Part shown: in pieces, positions 27,505-35,907 of the stretch
Layout of the letters: every line of letters starts with the position of its first letter
Position numbering within the stretch: position 1 is the first letter of the stretch
Assembly: GCF_000317285.1 (NCBI RefSeq)
Contig: NZ_AJLN01000084.1
Coordinates: 62,001-126,000 of the forward strand
Direction: 5' to 3'
Origin: Chlorogloeopsis fritschii PCC 6912
GTDB taxonomy: Bacteria; Cyanobacteriota; Cyanobacteriia; Cyanobacteriales; Nostocaceae
DNA: 64,000 nucleotides
Notes under the pieces: model-generated
Seen by the model: only the letters and a program-made list of their open reading frames with translations
Told to the model about the DNA's origin: nothing
Database searches by the model: none
Program-made: the position numbers and the translations under genes

Positions 27505-28908
27505 TTACAAATGCTTCACCTCAGCAACTAACTTCGCCACCATTTCTTTAGCACTACCAAAGAGCATCGTGGTTTTCTCCTTGTAGAACAACTCGTTATC
27601 TACACCAGCAAAACCCGTACTCATCCCGCGCTTAATCACAATTGTCTGCTTCGCCCGATCCACCTCTAAAATCGGCATCCCGTAAATTGGGCTATTGGCA
27701 TCACTCCGCGCTGCCGGGTTGACAACATCATTTGCCCCAATCACTAACGCTACATCCGTTTGCTCAAATTGGGGATTAATATCTTCCATATCGTGTAGTT
27801 GCTCGTAAGGCACATTCGCCTCTGCTAGCAACACATTCATGTGCCCCGGCATTCTTCCAGCTACGGGGTGAATAGCATACTTAACATCAACACCCATACG
27901 CTCAAGCTGATCTGCCAATTCGCGCACGCTATGTTGTGCTTGCGCTACCGCCATTCCATAACCAGGTACAATCACCACAGAACGAGCATAACCCAACATC
28001 ATCGCGCCTTCTTCGGGATCGATGCTACGGACAGTTTGATCTGTTGTAACAGTACCACCAGCGGCACTTGCACTTCCACCAGTACCAAAAGCACCAAACA
28101 GAACACTAACCAGAGAACGGTTCATCGCCTTACACATAATCTCGGTGAGGATGATACCTGATGCTCCCACCAACGCTCCAGCGATGATCAGCATATTGTT
28201 CATCACCACAAAACCAGCAGCTGCCGCAGCTAAACCAGAAAATGAGTTCAACAGCGAAATTACTACTGGCATATCACCGCCGCCGATGGGAATGACGAAC
28301 ATCACGCCCAAAACTAAAGAAACTGTTACGATCGCTAAAAAGATAGGCAGGTTATGCGGCGCTACGATTAAAAAGGCACTACCTACCACATAGGAACCTA
28401 ACAGTAAAACGTTGATGGGTTGCTGTAAGGTAAATGTAATTGGAGCACCGCTCATGATCCCTTGCAGTTTGGCAAATGCCACCATACTGCCTGTGAAAGT
28501 AACACCACCAATTAACACATCCAAAAGCATGGAAATGTTGGCATCTATGGATATGGCTTCCCCATGTTGCAGCAGCCGCCAAAACTCAGCCACAGCAACG
28601 AGTGCAGAAGCAGCACCACCAAGTCCATTTAGCAAGCCTACCATTTGGGGCATATCCGTCATTTGGACTTTATAGGCAGCGATCGCACCCAAAACCGATC
28701 CAATTGCCAACCCCAACAAAATCATCTCAAAATTCAATACGTGCTGATCCAAAAGTGTTGCTGCGATCGCCAACAGCATTCCCACAGCTGCAACAACATT
28801 ACCTTGACGTGCTGTGGCGGGTGAACCCAGCTTTTTCAAACCCAAAATAAACAGAGATGCAGCGACTAAGTACGTCAGTTGAATTCCAGTTGGTAAAAAG
28901 TCAGTCAT
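27505..28908 (-). CDS. pntB: NAD(P) transhydrogenase beta subunit
   Basis: A 467-residue subunit of the proton-translocating transhydrogenase of the cytoplasmic or thylakoid membrane. It transfers hydride between NADH and NADP+ driven by the proton gradient. The N-terminal half (about 1-270) is a bundle of hydrophobic helices (TYLVAASLFILGLKKLG, LLNGLGGAASALVAVAEF). The C-terminal NADP-binding domain III has VVIVPGYGMAVAQAQH, YAIHPVAGRMPGHMNVLLAEA, VALVIGANDVVNPAARSD and VIKRGMSTGFAGVDN. Length is normal. It is the last gene of the pntA-pntA2-pntB operon and is followed by an intrinsic terminator. Confidence 0.96.
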   Translation of the reverse strand: MTDFLPTGIQLTYLVAASLFILGLKKLGSPATARQGNVVAAVGMLLAIAATLLDQHVLNFEMILLGLAIGSVLGAIAAYKVQMTDMPQMVGLLNGLGGAASALVAVAEFWRLLQHGEAISIDANISMLLDVLIGGVTFTGSMVAFAKLQGIMSGAPITFTLQQPINVLLLGSYVVGSAFLIVAPHNLPIFLAIVTVSLVLGVMFVIPIGGGDMPVVISLLNSFSGLAAAAAGFVVMNNMLIIAGALVGASGIILTEIMCKAMNRSLVSVLFGAFGTGGSASAAGGTVTTDQTVRSIDPEEGAMMLGYARSVVIVPGYGMAVAQAQHSVRELADQLERMGVDVKYAIHPVAGRMPGHMNVLLAEANVPYEQLHDMEDINPQFEQTDVALVIGANDVVNPAARSDANSPIYGMPILEVDRAKQTIVIKRGMSTGFAGVDNELFYKEKTTMLFGSAKEMVAKLVAEVKHL

Positions 28909-28983
28909 AATTTAGCGGTAATTGGTAATTATTGATTGCTAGTGGTTAGTTGTTAATAGTTAATTGTTGATTGCCATTAACCA

Positions 28984-29274
28984 TTAACTACTTGCTTTCT
29001 TCTTGAACATTTGCAACATCCGATCGGTGACGAGGAAACCACCCACCACGTTGATAGTTGCCAGCACAATAGCAATCAAACCGAGAATGACTGACAAATT
29101 CCACTCTTTCGCACCGGAAGCTACAATTGCCCCCAAAACAGCAATGCCAGAAATAGCATTAGAACCTGACATTAAAGGTGTATGCAAAGTCGGTGGTACT
29201 TTGTTAATAACTTCAAATCCGGTAAATGATGCCAAAACAAATACAAACAAAGCAGCGATTAATGCTTCTGTCAT
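28984..29274 (-). CDS. NAD(P) transhydrogenase alpha subunit, membrane part (alpha2)
   Basis: 96 residues with three hydrophobic helices: ALIAALFVFVLASFTGFEVI, MSGSNAISGIAVLGAIV and VILGLIAIVLATINVVGGF. VPPTLHTPLMSGSNAISG matches the membrane half of alpha subunits. In enteric bacteria this domain is fused to the NAD-binding domain; here it is a separate gene between pntA and pntB, as in many cyanobacteria and alphaproteobacteria. The same strand and short spacers support a single operon. Confidence 0.93.
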   Translation of the reverse strand: MTEALIAALFVFVLASFTGFEVINKVPPTLHTPLMSGSNAISGIAVLGAIVASGAKEWNLSVILGLIAIVLATINVVGGFLVTDRMLQMFKKKASS

Positions 29275-29284
29275 GTTGAGTAAA

Positions 29285-29350
29285 TCCTTTATTAGGGGCT
29301 AGAGGCTAGAGGCTAGGGGCTAGAGAGCTAAAATTCCCTAGCCCCTAGTC
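29285..29350. repeat. GGGGCTAGA-type tandem repeat with inverted arm
   Basis: Units of GGGGCTAGAGGCTAGAGG (about 29295-29322) are followed by the complementary TTCCCTAGCCCCTAG (29333-29349). The arms can pair in the pntA-pntA2 transcript between the two genes. Confidence 0.75.
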
Positions 29351-29355
29351 CCTAT

Positions 29356-30528
29356 TTAACTAACTGCTGACTGTTGAACATCAAGAGCTTGCAGCGCCTC
29401 TTTGATGCGTGAGGAGCGAATTTCACCAGCATGGGTGATACAAGCCGCATCAATGATGTCATCAGCAAAATCTAGATGCACAGCTTTATCTTTAATCAGC
29501 AGTTGCATTAAAGATGTCAAATTCTTGGCATACAATTGGCTAGCATGGACTGGCATTGAAGATGGTAAATTAATTGGGCCGATGATGGTGATTCCATTCC
29601 AGACAATATCTTTGCCGGGATCGGTGCAAGCACAGTTACCACCTTGTTCTGCAGCAATATCTACAATTACAGAACCCGGTTTCATCTGCGCTACCATCTC
29701 CTGAGTTACCAATAGCGGTGCTTTTTTACCCGGAACTTGAGCAGTAGTAATAACAACGTCTGCATTCTTGATATGTTGCGCAACAACTTCTTGGGTGCGC
29801 TGCTTGCTAGCTTCGGAAATTTCCTTAGCGTAACCACCAGATGTAGTAGTTTCTTCGTCTAATTTGACTTCCACAAATTTTGCCCCAAGGCTTTGCACTT
29901 CTTCTTTCACAGCGGGGCGAATATCAAAAGCTTCTACCACCGATCCCAGCCTTCTAGCAGTGGCTATTGCTTGCAAACCAGCAACACCAGCACCCATTAT
30001 AAATACCTTTGCAGGAGCGATCGTGCCAGCCGCTGTTGTCAGCATCGGAAAGTATTTAGGCAATGCTGCAGTGGCAATTAATACTGCTTTATAACCCGCG
30101 ATCGAAGCTTGAGACGACAAAGCATCCATACTTTGCGCTCTTGTAGTGCGGGGAATCATCTCCATAGCGACCGCACTTACCTGACGCTCTGCCAATCGCT
30201 TTGCCACAACTGGATTTCCTAAAGGATTGAGAAAGCTAATCAGTACTGATCCTGCTTTGAGCAAATCAATTTCTGAACGCCCATCTTCCCGCTCTTGTGG
30301 TGGACTGACTTTAAGCAGAATATCTGCTTCACCCCATAATTTACTATTGTCAGCAATAATTGTTGCTCCTGCTGCTTCATAAGCAGCATCGCTAAAGAAA
30401 GCTCGCTCCCCCGCTCCTGCTTCCACCCACACTTCTAAGCCTTGTTTTACCAAGCGCGCTACAGTGTCGGGAATCAGAGCCACACGACGTTCACAAACTT
30501 CAATTTCTCTAGCAACCGCTATTTTCAT
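29356..30528 (-). CDS. pntA: NAD(P) transhydrogenase alpha subunit, NAD-binding part (alpha1)
   Basis: 390 residues of the alanine dehydrogenase/PNT family carrying domain I of transhydrogenase. It shows MKIAVAREIEVCERRVALIPD, the mobile region PRTTRAQSMDALSSQASIAGYKA, and the Rossmann fingerprint VFIMGAGVAGLQAIATARRLGSVVEAFDIR at about residues 168-200. DVVITTAQVPGKKAP and SVIVDIAAEQGGNC follow. It is shorter than E. coli PntA because the membrane part is the separate 28984-29274 gene. It is the first gene of the operon, with AAGGAG upstream. Confidence 0.95.
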   Translation of the reverse strand: MKIAVAREIEVCERRVALIPDTVARLVKQGLEVWVEAGAGERAFFSDAAYEAAGATIIADNSKLWGEADILLKVSPPQEREDGRSEIDLLKAGSVLISFLNPLGNPVVAKRLAERQVSAVAMEMIPRTTRAQSMDALSSQASIAGYKAVLIATAALPKYFPMLTTAAGTIAPAKVFIMGAGVAGLQAIATARRLGSVVEAFDIRPAVKEEVQSLGAKFVEVKLDEETTTSGGYAKEISEASKQRTQEVVAQHIKNADVVITTAQVPGKKAPLLVTQEMVAQMKPGSVIVDIAAEQGGNCACTDPGKDIVWNGITIIGPINLPSSMPVHASQLYAKNLTSLMQLLIKDKAVHLDFADDIIDAACITHAGEIRSSRIKEALQALDVQQSAVS

Positions 30529-31304
30529 GCAATCTCCTTGAGATTAATATTTATTTCTGTGCAAGCTTTGAAATGTTTCTGCTGAGTCAATCTACTCAGT
30601 TCTAATGTCTTGGGCAGAGCTATCAATTATTAGCTTTCCCAGTTGCTGGCAACGCAGGATTTACCGCTCTACTTATCCAGGCAAAACCTAACCGTATCAC
30701 TCGCGGATGTCACAATTTAAAGTAAAGATACTTGCATTCATGGATTACTCATTGCACATCCTATGCCGATCCCCAAACTTTGCATCGTTGTCTTCAAGTT
30801 CTTTTAGGGATTGAAAAATATTGTTGTGTGTTCTTTACATCGTGCAATATCAATTAATTTCTGACAAACTAGAGCCTCAAATCACTGGAATTAAGTTTGC
30901 TGGGAATAACGTTTGTTGTAACCAATCTAGCCCAATTCAAAGCGCGATCGCTGTATTGATTCGCTTAATTTTTATAACAAAAACCTGATTTTTAGATACA
31001 CTTATACATATTCTGCAACATAATCTTTTCTCCACTGTGTTTTGCACCTGGTGAAAATGTCACCAAGCTAGCAATAATAAAAACGTTTACTCTTCAAAAG
31101 AGAATGAGGTGAATAAATACAATAAAATGTAACTTATAAAACACTTTTGTAAGTAATATTTCTGAGGAAGAAAAGAAGTCGGCACCTTTCACCAGAATTT
31201 TACGTCCAGATCCCAAATAGCCATGAGTCAAGTTTGGTTACGAAGTCCCCACCCCCAACCACTGAGATAACACACCACAATATTTCTGCAACAGGAGCTT
31301 AACT
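30529..31304. other. Divergent intergenic region between pntA and the DUF2808 gene
   Basis: 776 bases without a supported gene. It presumably holds the two divergent promoters. The only small structure noted is GGTGA-AAATG-TCACC at 31050-31064, about 240 bases before the DUF2808 start. Confidence 0.4.
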
Positions 31305-31817
31305 ATGCGACGTCTACTTTCTGCTTTAGCGGTAACTAGTTTTTTACTAACAAGCTTACCTGCGATTAGTTTGGCAAATTCCTTACCTGGATTCACACTT
31401 TTTAGCGGAGTCAAAGGTGAAAACCAGCTACCCTTTCGTTTAGATTTTGGCGGTAACGTTAATGCCTGGGATAGATACCGCTTAAGAATTCCTGCTAAAA
31501 AGATGAACGTAGCTGCTGCTCAATTTGTTGTAACTTACCCCAAATACTACAAGGGAACTTTTGATCCTAAAAACATAGAAGTACGGGTGAAAAACAAAAA
31601 AGTACCCCTATCTGAAGTCAGGTGGGATCGAGAAAATCGTGTGATTGAAATTTATCCTCAAGAAGCGGTGCCAGCAGGTAGCAATGTTGAGTTGGTATTC
31701 TCTAACGTGAAAAACCCTGCTTTCGGCGGTATTTATTATTTCAATTGCTCGATTCAATCCCCTGGTGATGTACCACTATCCCGTTACTTGGGAACTTGGT
31801 TACTTAGCATCGGGTAA
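31305..31817 (+). CDS. DUF2808 secreted protein
   Basis: 170 residues. An N-terminal signal peptide (ALAVTSFLLTSLPAISLA) is followed by a beta-rich domain typical of the cyanobacterial DUF2808 family: FGGNVNAWDRYRLRIPAKKM, AAQFVVTYPKYYKGTFDP, IEVRVKNKKVPL, and the C-terminal GIYYFNCSIQSPGDVPLSRYLGTWLLSIG. It is probably periplasmic; its function is unknown. GCAACAGGAGC provides the RBS. It lies upstream of rpmH but is separated by about 180 bases. Confidence 0.85.
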   Translation: MRRLLSALAVTSFLLTSLPAISLANSLPGFTLFSGVKGENQLPFRLDFGGNVNAWDRYRLRIPAKKMNVAAAQFVVTYPKYYKGTFDPKNIEVRVKNKKVPLSEVRWDRENRVIEIYPQEAVPAGSNVELVFSNVKNPAFGGIYYFNCSIQSPGDVPLSRYLGTWLLSIG

Positions 31818-31996
31818 TTAGCACTCAAATGTCAAAGGTCGATAGTCAAAAAATTTTTGGTGAGAAACTAGACTTTAAACTCTAAACTATCGGCTTTTGA
31901 CTATTGTACAAGTTTCTTAGAGTTTTTGCATCAATATAGTGATATAATAATAGATTGTGACATTTTATATCAAAATTTGTTGGAGAGGATAAGACT

Positions 31997-32131
31997 ATGC
32001 GCAGAACTCTAGAAGGAACTTGTCGCAAGAGAAAAAGAACCTCTGGTTTTCGTGCCAGAATGCGGACGCCAGATGGAAGAAATGTACTCAGAGCAAGAAG
32101 AAGAAAAGGACGTCATCGTCTTAGCGTCTAA
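31997..32131 (+). CDS. rpmH: Ribosomal protein L34
   Basis: A 44-residue, very basic protein too short for ordinary ORF lists. It begins [20 protein letters not shown] and ends [11 protein letters not shown], which is diagnostic for L34. GGAGAGGAT lies upstream of the ATG. rnpA starts 25 bases after the stop, in the conserved bacterial rpmH-rnpA-yidC order. Confidence 0.97.
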   Translation: MRRTLEGTCRKRKRTSGFRARMRTPDGRNVLRARRRKGRHRLSV

Positions 32132-32156
32132 ACTTAAGTAAGCAGAAATAGCGGCT

Positions 32157-32525
32157 GTGGCTTTGCCCAAAGCATATCGGCTTAAATCTCGCCACGATTT
32201 CCAAGCGGTTTTCCGGGGGGGCATTCGCCGTCATGGTTCTTACCTAACTTTGAGAGCCTTGCAATTGTCATCAGCACTTATTGCTCCAACTCAAATTGGG
32301 ATTTCGGTTAGTACCAAAGTCAGCAAACGGGCGGTGGTTCGCAACCGCCTCAAGCGTCAAATAGCAGCAGCTTTGCATCAATTGTTGCCCAAAATCTCAC
32401 CAGGGTGGCGGCTAGTGGTGATTGTAAAACCAGGCGCAGCAGAATCTAAGTGCGTAACCCAACAATTTCTGCAAGAATTAGAGCAGTTGTTGGCACAAGC
32501 TGAGGTATTAAATGGGCATTCGTGA
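32157..32525 (+). CDS. rnpA: Ribonuclease P protein component
   Basis: A 122-residue protein cofactor of RNase P, which processes tRNA 5' ends. It has LPKAYRLKSRHDFQAVFRGG at the N-terminus and the RNR motif in SKRAVVRNRLKRQIAAAL near residues 58-75. The family ending is WRLVVIVKPGAA ... FLQELEQLL. The start is GTG at 32157 (TTG at 32163 is possible). It overlaps the next gene by 14 bases, indicating tight coupling. Confidence 0.94.
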   Translation: MALPKAYRLKSRHDFQAVFRGGIRRHGSYLTLRALQLSSALIAPTQIGISVSTKVSKRAVVRNRLKRQIAAALHQLLPKISPGWRLVVIVKPGAAESKCVTQQFLQELEQLLAQAEVLNGHS

Positions 32526-32904
32526 AGAAGTTTATTTTGAAGGTGGCCCCCATATCGGGGATTTGATAATAAACATACTAATTGGGTTTACTGTTGTAGG
32601 CTTGCCATTGACTGTTGGGGCAATTGTCAGAGCTTTGTGGCTGCGTTTCCGCATTAGCGATCGCCGAGTGTCTGTCACTGGAGGTTGGATGGGACGTGAG
32701 CGCAGCGATGTAATTTACTCAGAGATTGTCAAAATCGTTAAAGTACCCCGTGGGATTGGCTTATGGGGAGACATGGTGCTAACCCTAAAAGATGGTAGTC
32801 GTCTAGAATTACGGGCTGTTCCCAAGTTTAGGGAACTTTATGATTACATCAGTGAAAAAGTAGCTGCCAAAAATCCCAATTTTAGTAGCGCTGTTAATAA
32901 ATGA
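32512..32904 (+). CDS. PH-domain (bPH_2-like) membrane protein in the rnpA-yidC cluster
   Basis: 130 residues. A hydrophobic segment (LIINILIGFTVVGLPLTVGAI) at about 18-40 precedes a bacterial PH-like domain: SDRRVSVTGGWMGRERSDVI, IVKIVKVPRGIGLWGDMVLT, LKDGSRLELRAVPKFRELYDYI. It starts inside the end of rnpA (14-base overlap), so it is translationally coupled. In this syntenic position of cyanobacteria it lies between rnpA and yidC where other bacteria encode YidD. Its role is unknown; a membrane-associated accessory function is inferred from context. Confidence 0.85.
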   Translation: MGIREEVYFEGGPHIGDLIINILIGFTVVGLPLTVGAIVRALWLRFRISDRRVSVTGGWMGRERSDVIYSEIVKIVKVPRGIGLWGDMVLTLKDGSRLELRAVPKFRELYDYISEKVAAKNPNFSSAVNK

Positions 32905-33223
32905 TAGGGTGTAGGGACTAGGGGCTAGGGACTAGGGGCTAGGGACTAGGGGCTAGGAATAAAGAAATCTTAATACCTAATCCCCAACACCCAATACCCA
33001 TTCCCCGATACCTAATACCCAATCCCCAATATAGTGCGGCTATCCGTAGTAGAACTGTAGTCGCAGGCAAATCCTGATTTAGATAAATTAGATTCAGTTG
33101 GCCAATTTTGGAAATTGGACAAGCAATAACTGATAGCCAAATGCTATTAGCCATTAGCCATGAGCTAATTTCCAATCTAAAATCGGTAGTTAATTTACAT
33201 AACCTCAGGTTGAATTCAGAATA
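32905..33223. repeat. Two-arm tandem repeat upstream of yidC
   Basis: 32908-32956 holds units of AGGGACTAGGGGCT. 32975-33032 holds complementary-sense ACCCAATACCC and CCCCAACACCC units. This is the same class of element found in frame in the kinase gene at 25929-26013. The rest of the 319-base spacer is AT-rich with TTAGCCATTAGCCAT at about 33145-33162. Confidence 0.8.
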
Positions 33224-34366
33224 ATGGATTTTGGTATCGGGTTCCTCTCGAACAACGTAATGTTGCCAATCATAGACTTGTTCTACAGCATAGTACCAAG
33301 CTATGGATTGGCGATAGTTGCCTTAACATTGATAATTCGTTTTGCACTGTATCCTCTCAGTGCAGGTTCGATTCGCAATATGCGAAGAATGCGAATTGTG
33401 CAACCTTTGATGCAAAAGCGGATGCAAGAAATCAAAGAACGTTATAAGGACGATCCGCAAAAACAGCAAGAGGAAATGCTCAACGTTCAGAAAGAATTTG
33501 GCAATCCTTTAGCTGGGTGTTTGCCGCTCTTGTTGCAAATGCCCGTTTTGTTAGCGCTATTTGCCACCTTGCGAGGTTCGCCTTTTGCCAGCGTAAACTA
33601 CACCGTGAACCTGCAAATCTTTCCTGCTGAACAAATTGAAAGAATTCAACCCCAGGCTTTTGCTACTCCTGCTCAAAACATTTACGTTGCTGATGGAGAA
33701 CACGTTAAGGTTACAGCTATTCTCCCTAGCGGCAACAAATTAGCTGTAGGAGAAACAACTAAAATTCAATATCAAACTCCTGAGGGCAAACCATTTCCAG
33801 CAGTTTTGGCTGAACACCCAGATGTAAATCTCATTCCCCAATGGAAAGTCACCAAAGGGGAAGAAAGGGTGAGAATTGATGCTGAAGGAAACATAGAAGC
33901 CTTGCAGCCAGGAGATGTGACTATTCAGGGGACAATTCCCGGATTGGCAGCAGATAAAGGATTTTTATTCATTGACGCCTTGGGTAGAGTTGGCGCGATC
34001 GATCCTGATGGCACAATCCATTGGGATATTGTGGCAATGGTAGTGATGTTTGGTATTACCCTTTACATCAGCCAAGTACTGTCTGGGCAAAATTCAAGTG
34101 GTGGTAACCCACAGCAAGATACAGTTAACAAAATTACTCCCGTTATTTTTTCCGGGATGTTTTTGTTCTTCCCTCTGCCTGCTGGGGTGCTGATGTATAT
34201 GGTGATTGGTAATATTTTCCAAACTTTGCAAACCTATATTCTCTCTCGCGAACCCCTGCCAGAAGAGCTACAAAAAATCGTAGAGTCTCAGGAGAAAGAG
34301 GCAGAAGTACAACAAAAAACCCTGCCGTTTGAACCAAAAAGTTCTAAGAAAAAGGCTACAGGTTAA
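33224..34366 (+). CDS. yidC: Membrane protein insertase YidC/Oxa1 family
   Basis: A 380-residue insertase for plasma and thylakoid membrane proteins. It has a hydrophobic first helix ([26 protein letters not shown], with the conserved Arg), and the charged cytoplasmic hairpin ([34 protein letters not shown]). Then [20 protein letters not shown], and late helices ([20 protein letters not shown]). Between the second and third core helices lies an extra periplasmic/lumenal segment of about 120 residues (about 130-255) with a beta-rich, Ig-like look ([21 protein letters not shown], as in BIG2 domains). The basic C-terminal tail [10 protein letters not shown] follows. The stop overlaps the next start by one base (TAATG). 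Confidence 0.93.
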   Translation: MDFGIGFLSNNVMLPIIDLFYSIVPSYGLAIVALTLIIRFALYPLSAGSIRNMRRMRIVQPLMQKRMQEIKERYKDDPQKQQEEMLNVQKEFGNPLAGCLPLLLQMPVLLALFATLRGSPFASVNYTVNLQIFPAEQIERIQPQAFATPAQNIYVADGEHVKVTAILPSGNKLAVGETTKIQYQTPEGKPFPAVLAEHPDVNLIPQWKVTKGEERVRIDAEGNIEALQPGDVTIQGTIPGLAADKGFLFIDALGRVGAIDPDGTIHWDIVAMVVMFGITLYISQVLSGQNSSGGNPQQDTVNKITPVIFSGMFLFFPLPAGVLMYMVIGNIFQTLQTYILSREPLPEELQKIVESQEKEAEVQQKTLPFEPKSSKKKATG

Positions 34367-34884
34367 TGATGACCGATAGTCGTATGCAAAGAGGGCAGCA
34401 GTGGTTAAAAACTCTGCTGCAACTAACTGGGATCAATACTAATATCAAGGCTGAGTTAGAATCACTTGCCACTGGTGAGGGTGAATCTCAAGAACCTGAT
34501 AGTTTCTGGTTGACGATTGACGAAGTCAATTTGGCTCCAGAGCATATTCAGGTGTTAATCGGCCCCGATGGTACAGTTTTAGATGCTATTCAATATTTAG
34601 CGAATTCTATTCTCAACTTGAACCAACCTCATGAGGAACAAGCCTCATACACAGTTGAACTAAATGGCTACCGCGTCAGGAGACAAGCGGAAATTCGAGC
34701 GATCGCTGTGGGAGCAGCCGAACAAGTACGTACAACAGGTAGAGAAGTGGAAATTAAATCTCTTAGTTCAGCTGAACGCCGTCAAGTTCACACCTTTTTA
34801 AAGGATTTTAGTGACTTGGAAACTTTTAGCCGAGGTAAAGAGCCACATCGCAATCTAGTTGTACGTATGGCATCACCCGAATAA
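34366..34884 (+). CDS. KhpB/Jag-type RNA-binding protein (KH and R3H domains)
   Basis: 172 residues. A KH-like middle part (ILIGPDGTVLDAIQYLANSILNL, the GxxG-type loop being GPDG) is followed by an R3H domain (LSSAERRQVHTFLKDFSDLETFSRGKEPHRNLVV). The N-terminal Jag domain of firmicute proteins is absent, as usual in cyanobacteria. The start overlaps the yidC stop by one base, with a second in-frame ATG directly following. The KhpB family binds RNA and affects division and sRNA networks elsewhere; the role here is inferred only from domain and synteny. Confidence 0.88.
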   Translation: MMTDSRMQRGQQWLKTLLQLTGINTNIKAELESLATGEGESQEPDSFWLTIDEVNLAPEHIQVLIGPDGTVLDAIQYLANSILNLNQPHEEQASYTVELNGYRVRRQAEIRAIAVGAAEQVRTTGREVEIKSLSSAERRQVHTFLKDFSDLETFSRGKEPHRNLVVRMASPE

Positions 34885-34890
34885 CTAAGT

Positions 34891-34943
34891 AGTTGGTGGT
34901 TGGTGGTTGGTAGTTAACAACTAACAACTAGCAACTAACAACT
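34891..34943. repeat. Inverted tandem repeat after khpB
   Basis: AGTTGGTGGTTGGTGGTTGG-type units (34891-34915) face AACAACTAACAACTAGCAAC-type units (34916-34943). Allowing G-U pairs, this gives a long hairpin seven bases after the khpB stop. Confidence 0.7.
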
Positions 34944-34967
34944 CATTAATTTTCTAGAATCTAGAAT

Positions 34968-35051
34968 ATACGGATTTCCGTATTTATCAGCTATAAAATT
35001 AGATCCCAAAAAAGTTAGACTAAAGAAGTACTATCGGCATTTTTGCCGATA
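34968..35051 (+). promoter_or_regulatory. Two hairpins in the leader of the DUF177 gene
   Basis: ATACGGA-TT-TCCGTAT (34968-34983) is a perfect palindrome. TATCGGCA (35032-35039) and TGCCGATA (35044-35051) form a perfect 8-bp stem with a TTTT loop, followed by ATTTTT at 35060-35065. They lie 40-120 bases before the DUF177 start, as terminator of the upstream operon or as a leader element. Confidence 0.45.
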
Positions 35052-35089
35052 ATAGGCATAATTTTTCGTGAAGATGTCTCATAAATCCT

Positions 35090-35596
35090 ATGGACGCAAT
35101 TTATATTCCGCAGCTAACTAAAGCACCGGAGCGGACAGAGGAGATTCAGGTGCAAGAGTTTCTTCCTGGTTTGGAAACTTTGACACCAGTTCGCGGACGC
35201 ATTCGAGTACGGCATTGTGGTAATTATTTAGAGGTGTTTAGTAAAGCAGAAACCATTATTACTTGCACCTGCAACCGCTGTTTGCAAAGTTACAATCATC
35301 GCCTAGTGGTAGATACTTCTGAAATCATCTGGTTAGACGAAGCCGTTGAGGAAGAAGAAGCCTTTGTCTTAGAGCGGGAAATTGCAGTAGAAGATTTAGT
35401 GGAAACTCTATCACCATACGGGTATTTTGACCCTAGTGAATGGCTATACGAGCAAATGTGCCTGGCAATTCCCCAACGCCAACTGTGTGATCAAAATTGT
35501 CAAGGTATTCAACAAATTAATAATAGCAATTCTGAACAGGGTCTAGACCGCCGTTGGTCTTCTCTAGAAGCCTTGAGAAAGCAATTTCCTTCTTAG
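35090..35596 (+). CDS. DUF177 (YceD-like) protein
   Basis: 168 residues of the YceD/DUF177 family, linked to large-ribosomal-subunit RNA metabolism in plants and bacteria. It begins MDAIYIPQLTKAPERTEEI and has the conserved RGRIRVRHCGNYLEV and ITCTCNRCLQSYNH with its Cys pair. The acidic IIWLDEAVEEEEAF and the C-terminal CLAIPQRQLCDQNCQGI add further Cys residues that may bind zinc. Usually the next gene is rpmF (L32); here it is not, and a strong terminator follows. Confidence 0.85.
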   Translation: MDAIYIPQLTKAPERTEEIQVQEFLPGLETLTPVRGRIRVRHCGNYLEVFSKAETIITCTCNRCLQSYNHRLVVDTSEIIWLDEAVEEEEAFVLEREIAVEDLVETLSPYGYFDPSEWLYEQMCLAIPQRQLCDQNCQGIQQINNSNSEQGLDRRWSSLEALRKQFPS

Positions 35597-35907
35597 TTTT
35601 TATGCTTGCGTAATTCTGTCAAGGGTGCGTTAATGTAGTGTAACGCACCTTTGATTGCTTTATATTGTTATTTAGCTTAATAACTTTGCCAAAATCCAAC
35701 ATCCGAGAAGGGTGTTGCTATACGTACATAGACGCCGGATCTGCTTCCCGGAGGGTAGGCTACCTCTGCAGCCTGTAAGGATTTAGTCCATGGATGTAGG
35801 CTTTGTTTGTATAGCGCTAGGCTTTCAGCCTGTGGGCGTTTATTTAGGCGTCAATAATATTCCAAACTTGAAATAATAAAAAGATTAACTATATATCAAC
35901 ATACAGA
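35597..35907. other. Intergenic region with terminator and a small palindromic element
   Basis: A 311-base spacer. Besides the terminator at 35621-35652, it carries GGTAGGCTACC (about 35755-35765) within a GC-rich patch and GGCTTTCAGCC (35820-35830). Both are short palindromes resembling dispersed cyanobacterial repeats. Confidence 0.45.
35621..35652 (+). terminator. Terminator of the rpmH-DUF177 region
   Basis: GGTGCGTTA (35624-35632) and TAACGCACC (35641-35649) form a perfect 9-bp stem, extended by A/T and G-U pairs, with an 8-base loop. A T-rich tract follows. Confidence 0.8.

Noticed and set aside
27840-28675. Several plus-strand frames opposite pntB
   Set aside because: Antisense shadows of a highly conserved gene; low-complexity products.
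35700-35835. tRNA-like or riboswitch-like fold in the spacer before the LivF gene
   Set aside because: The short palindromes do not form a cloverleaf, no GTTCGA loop or known aptamer core is visible.
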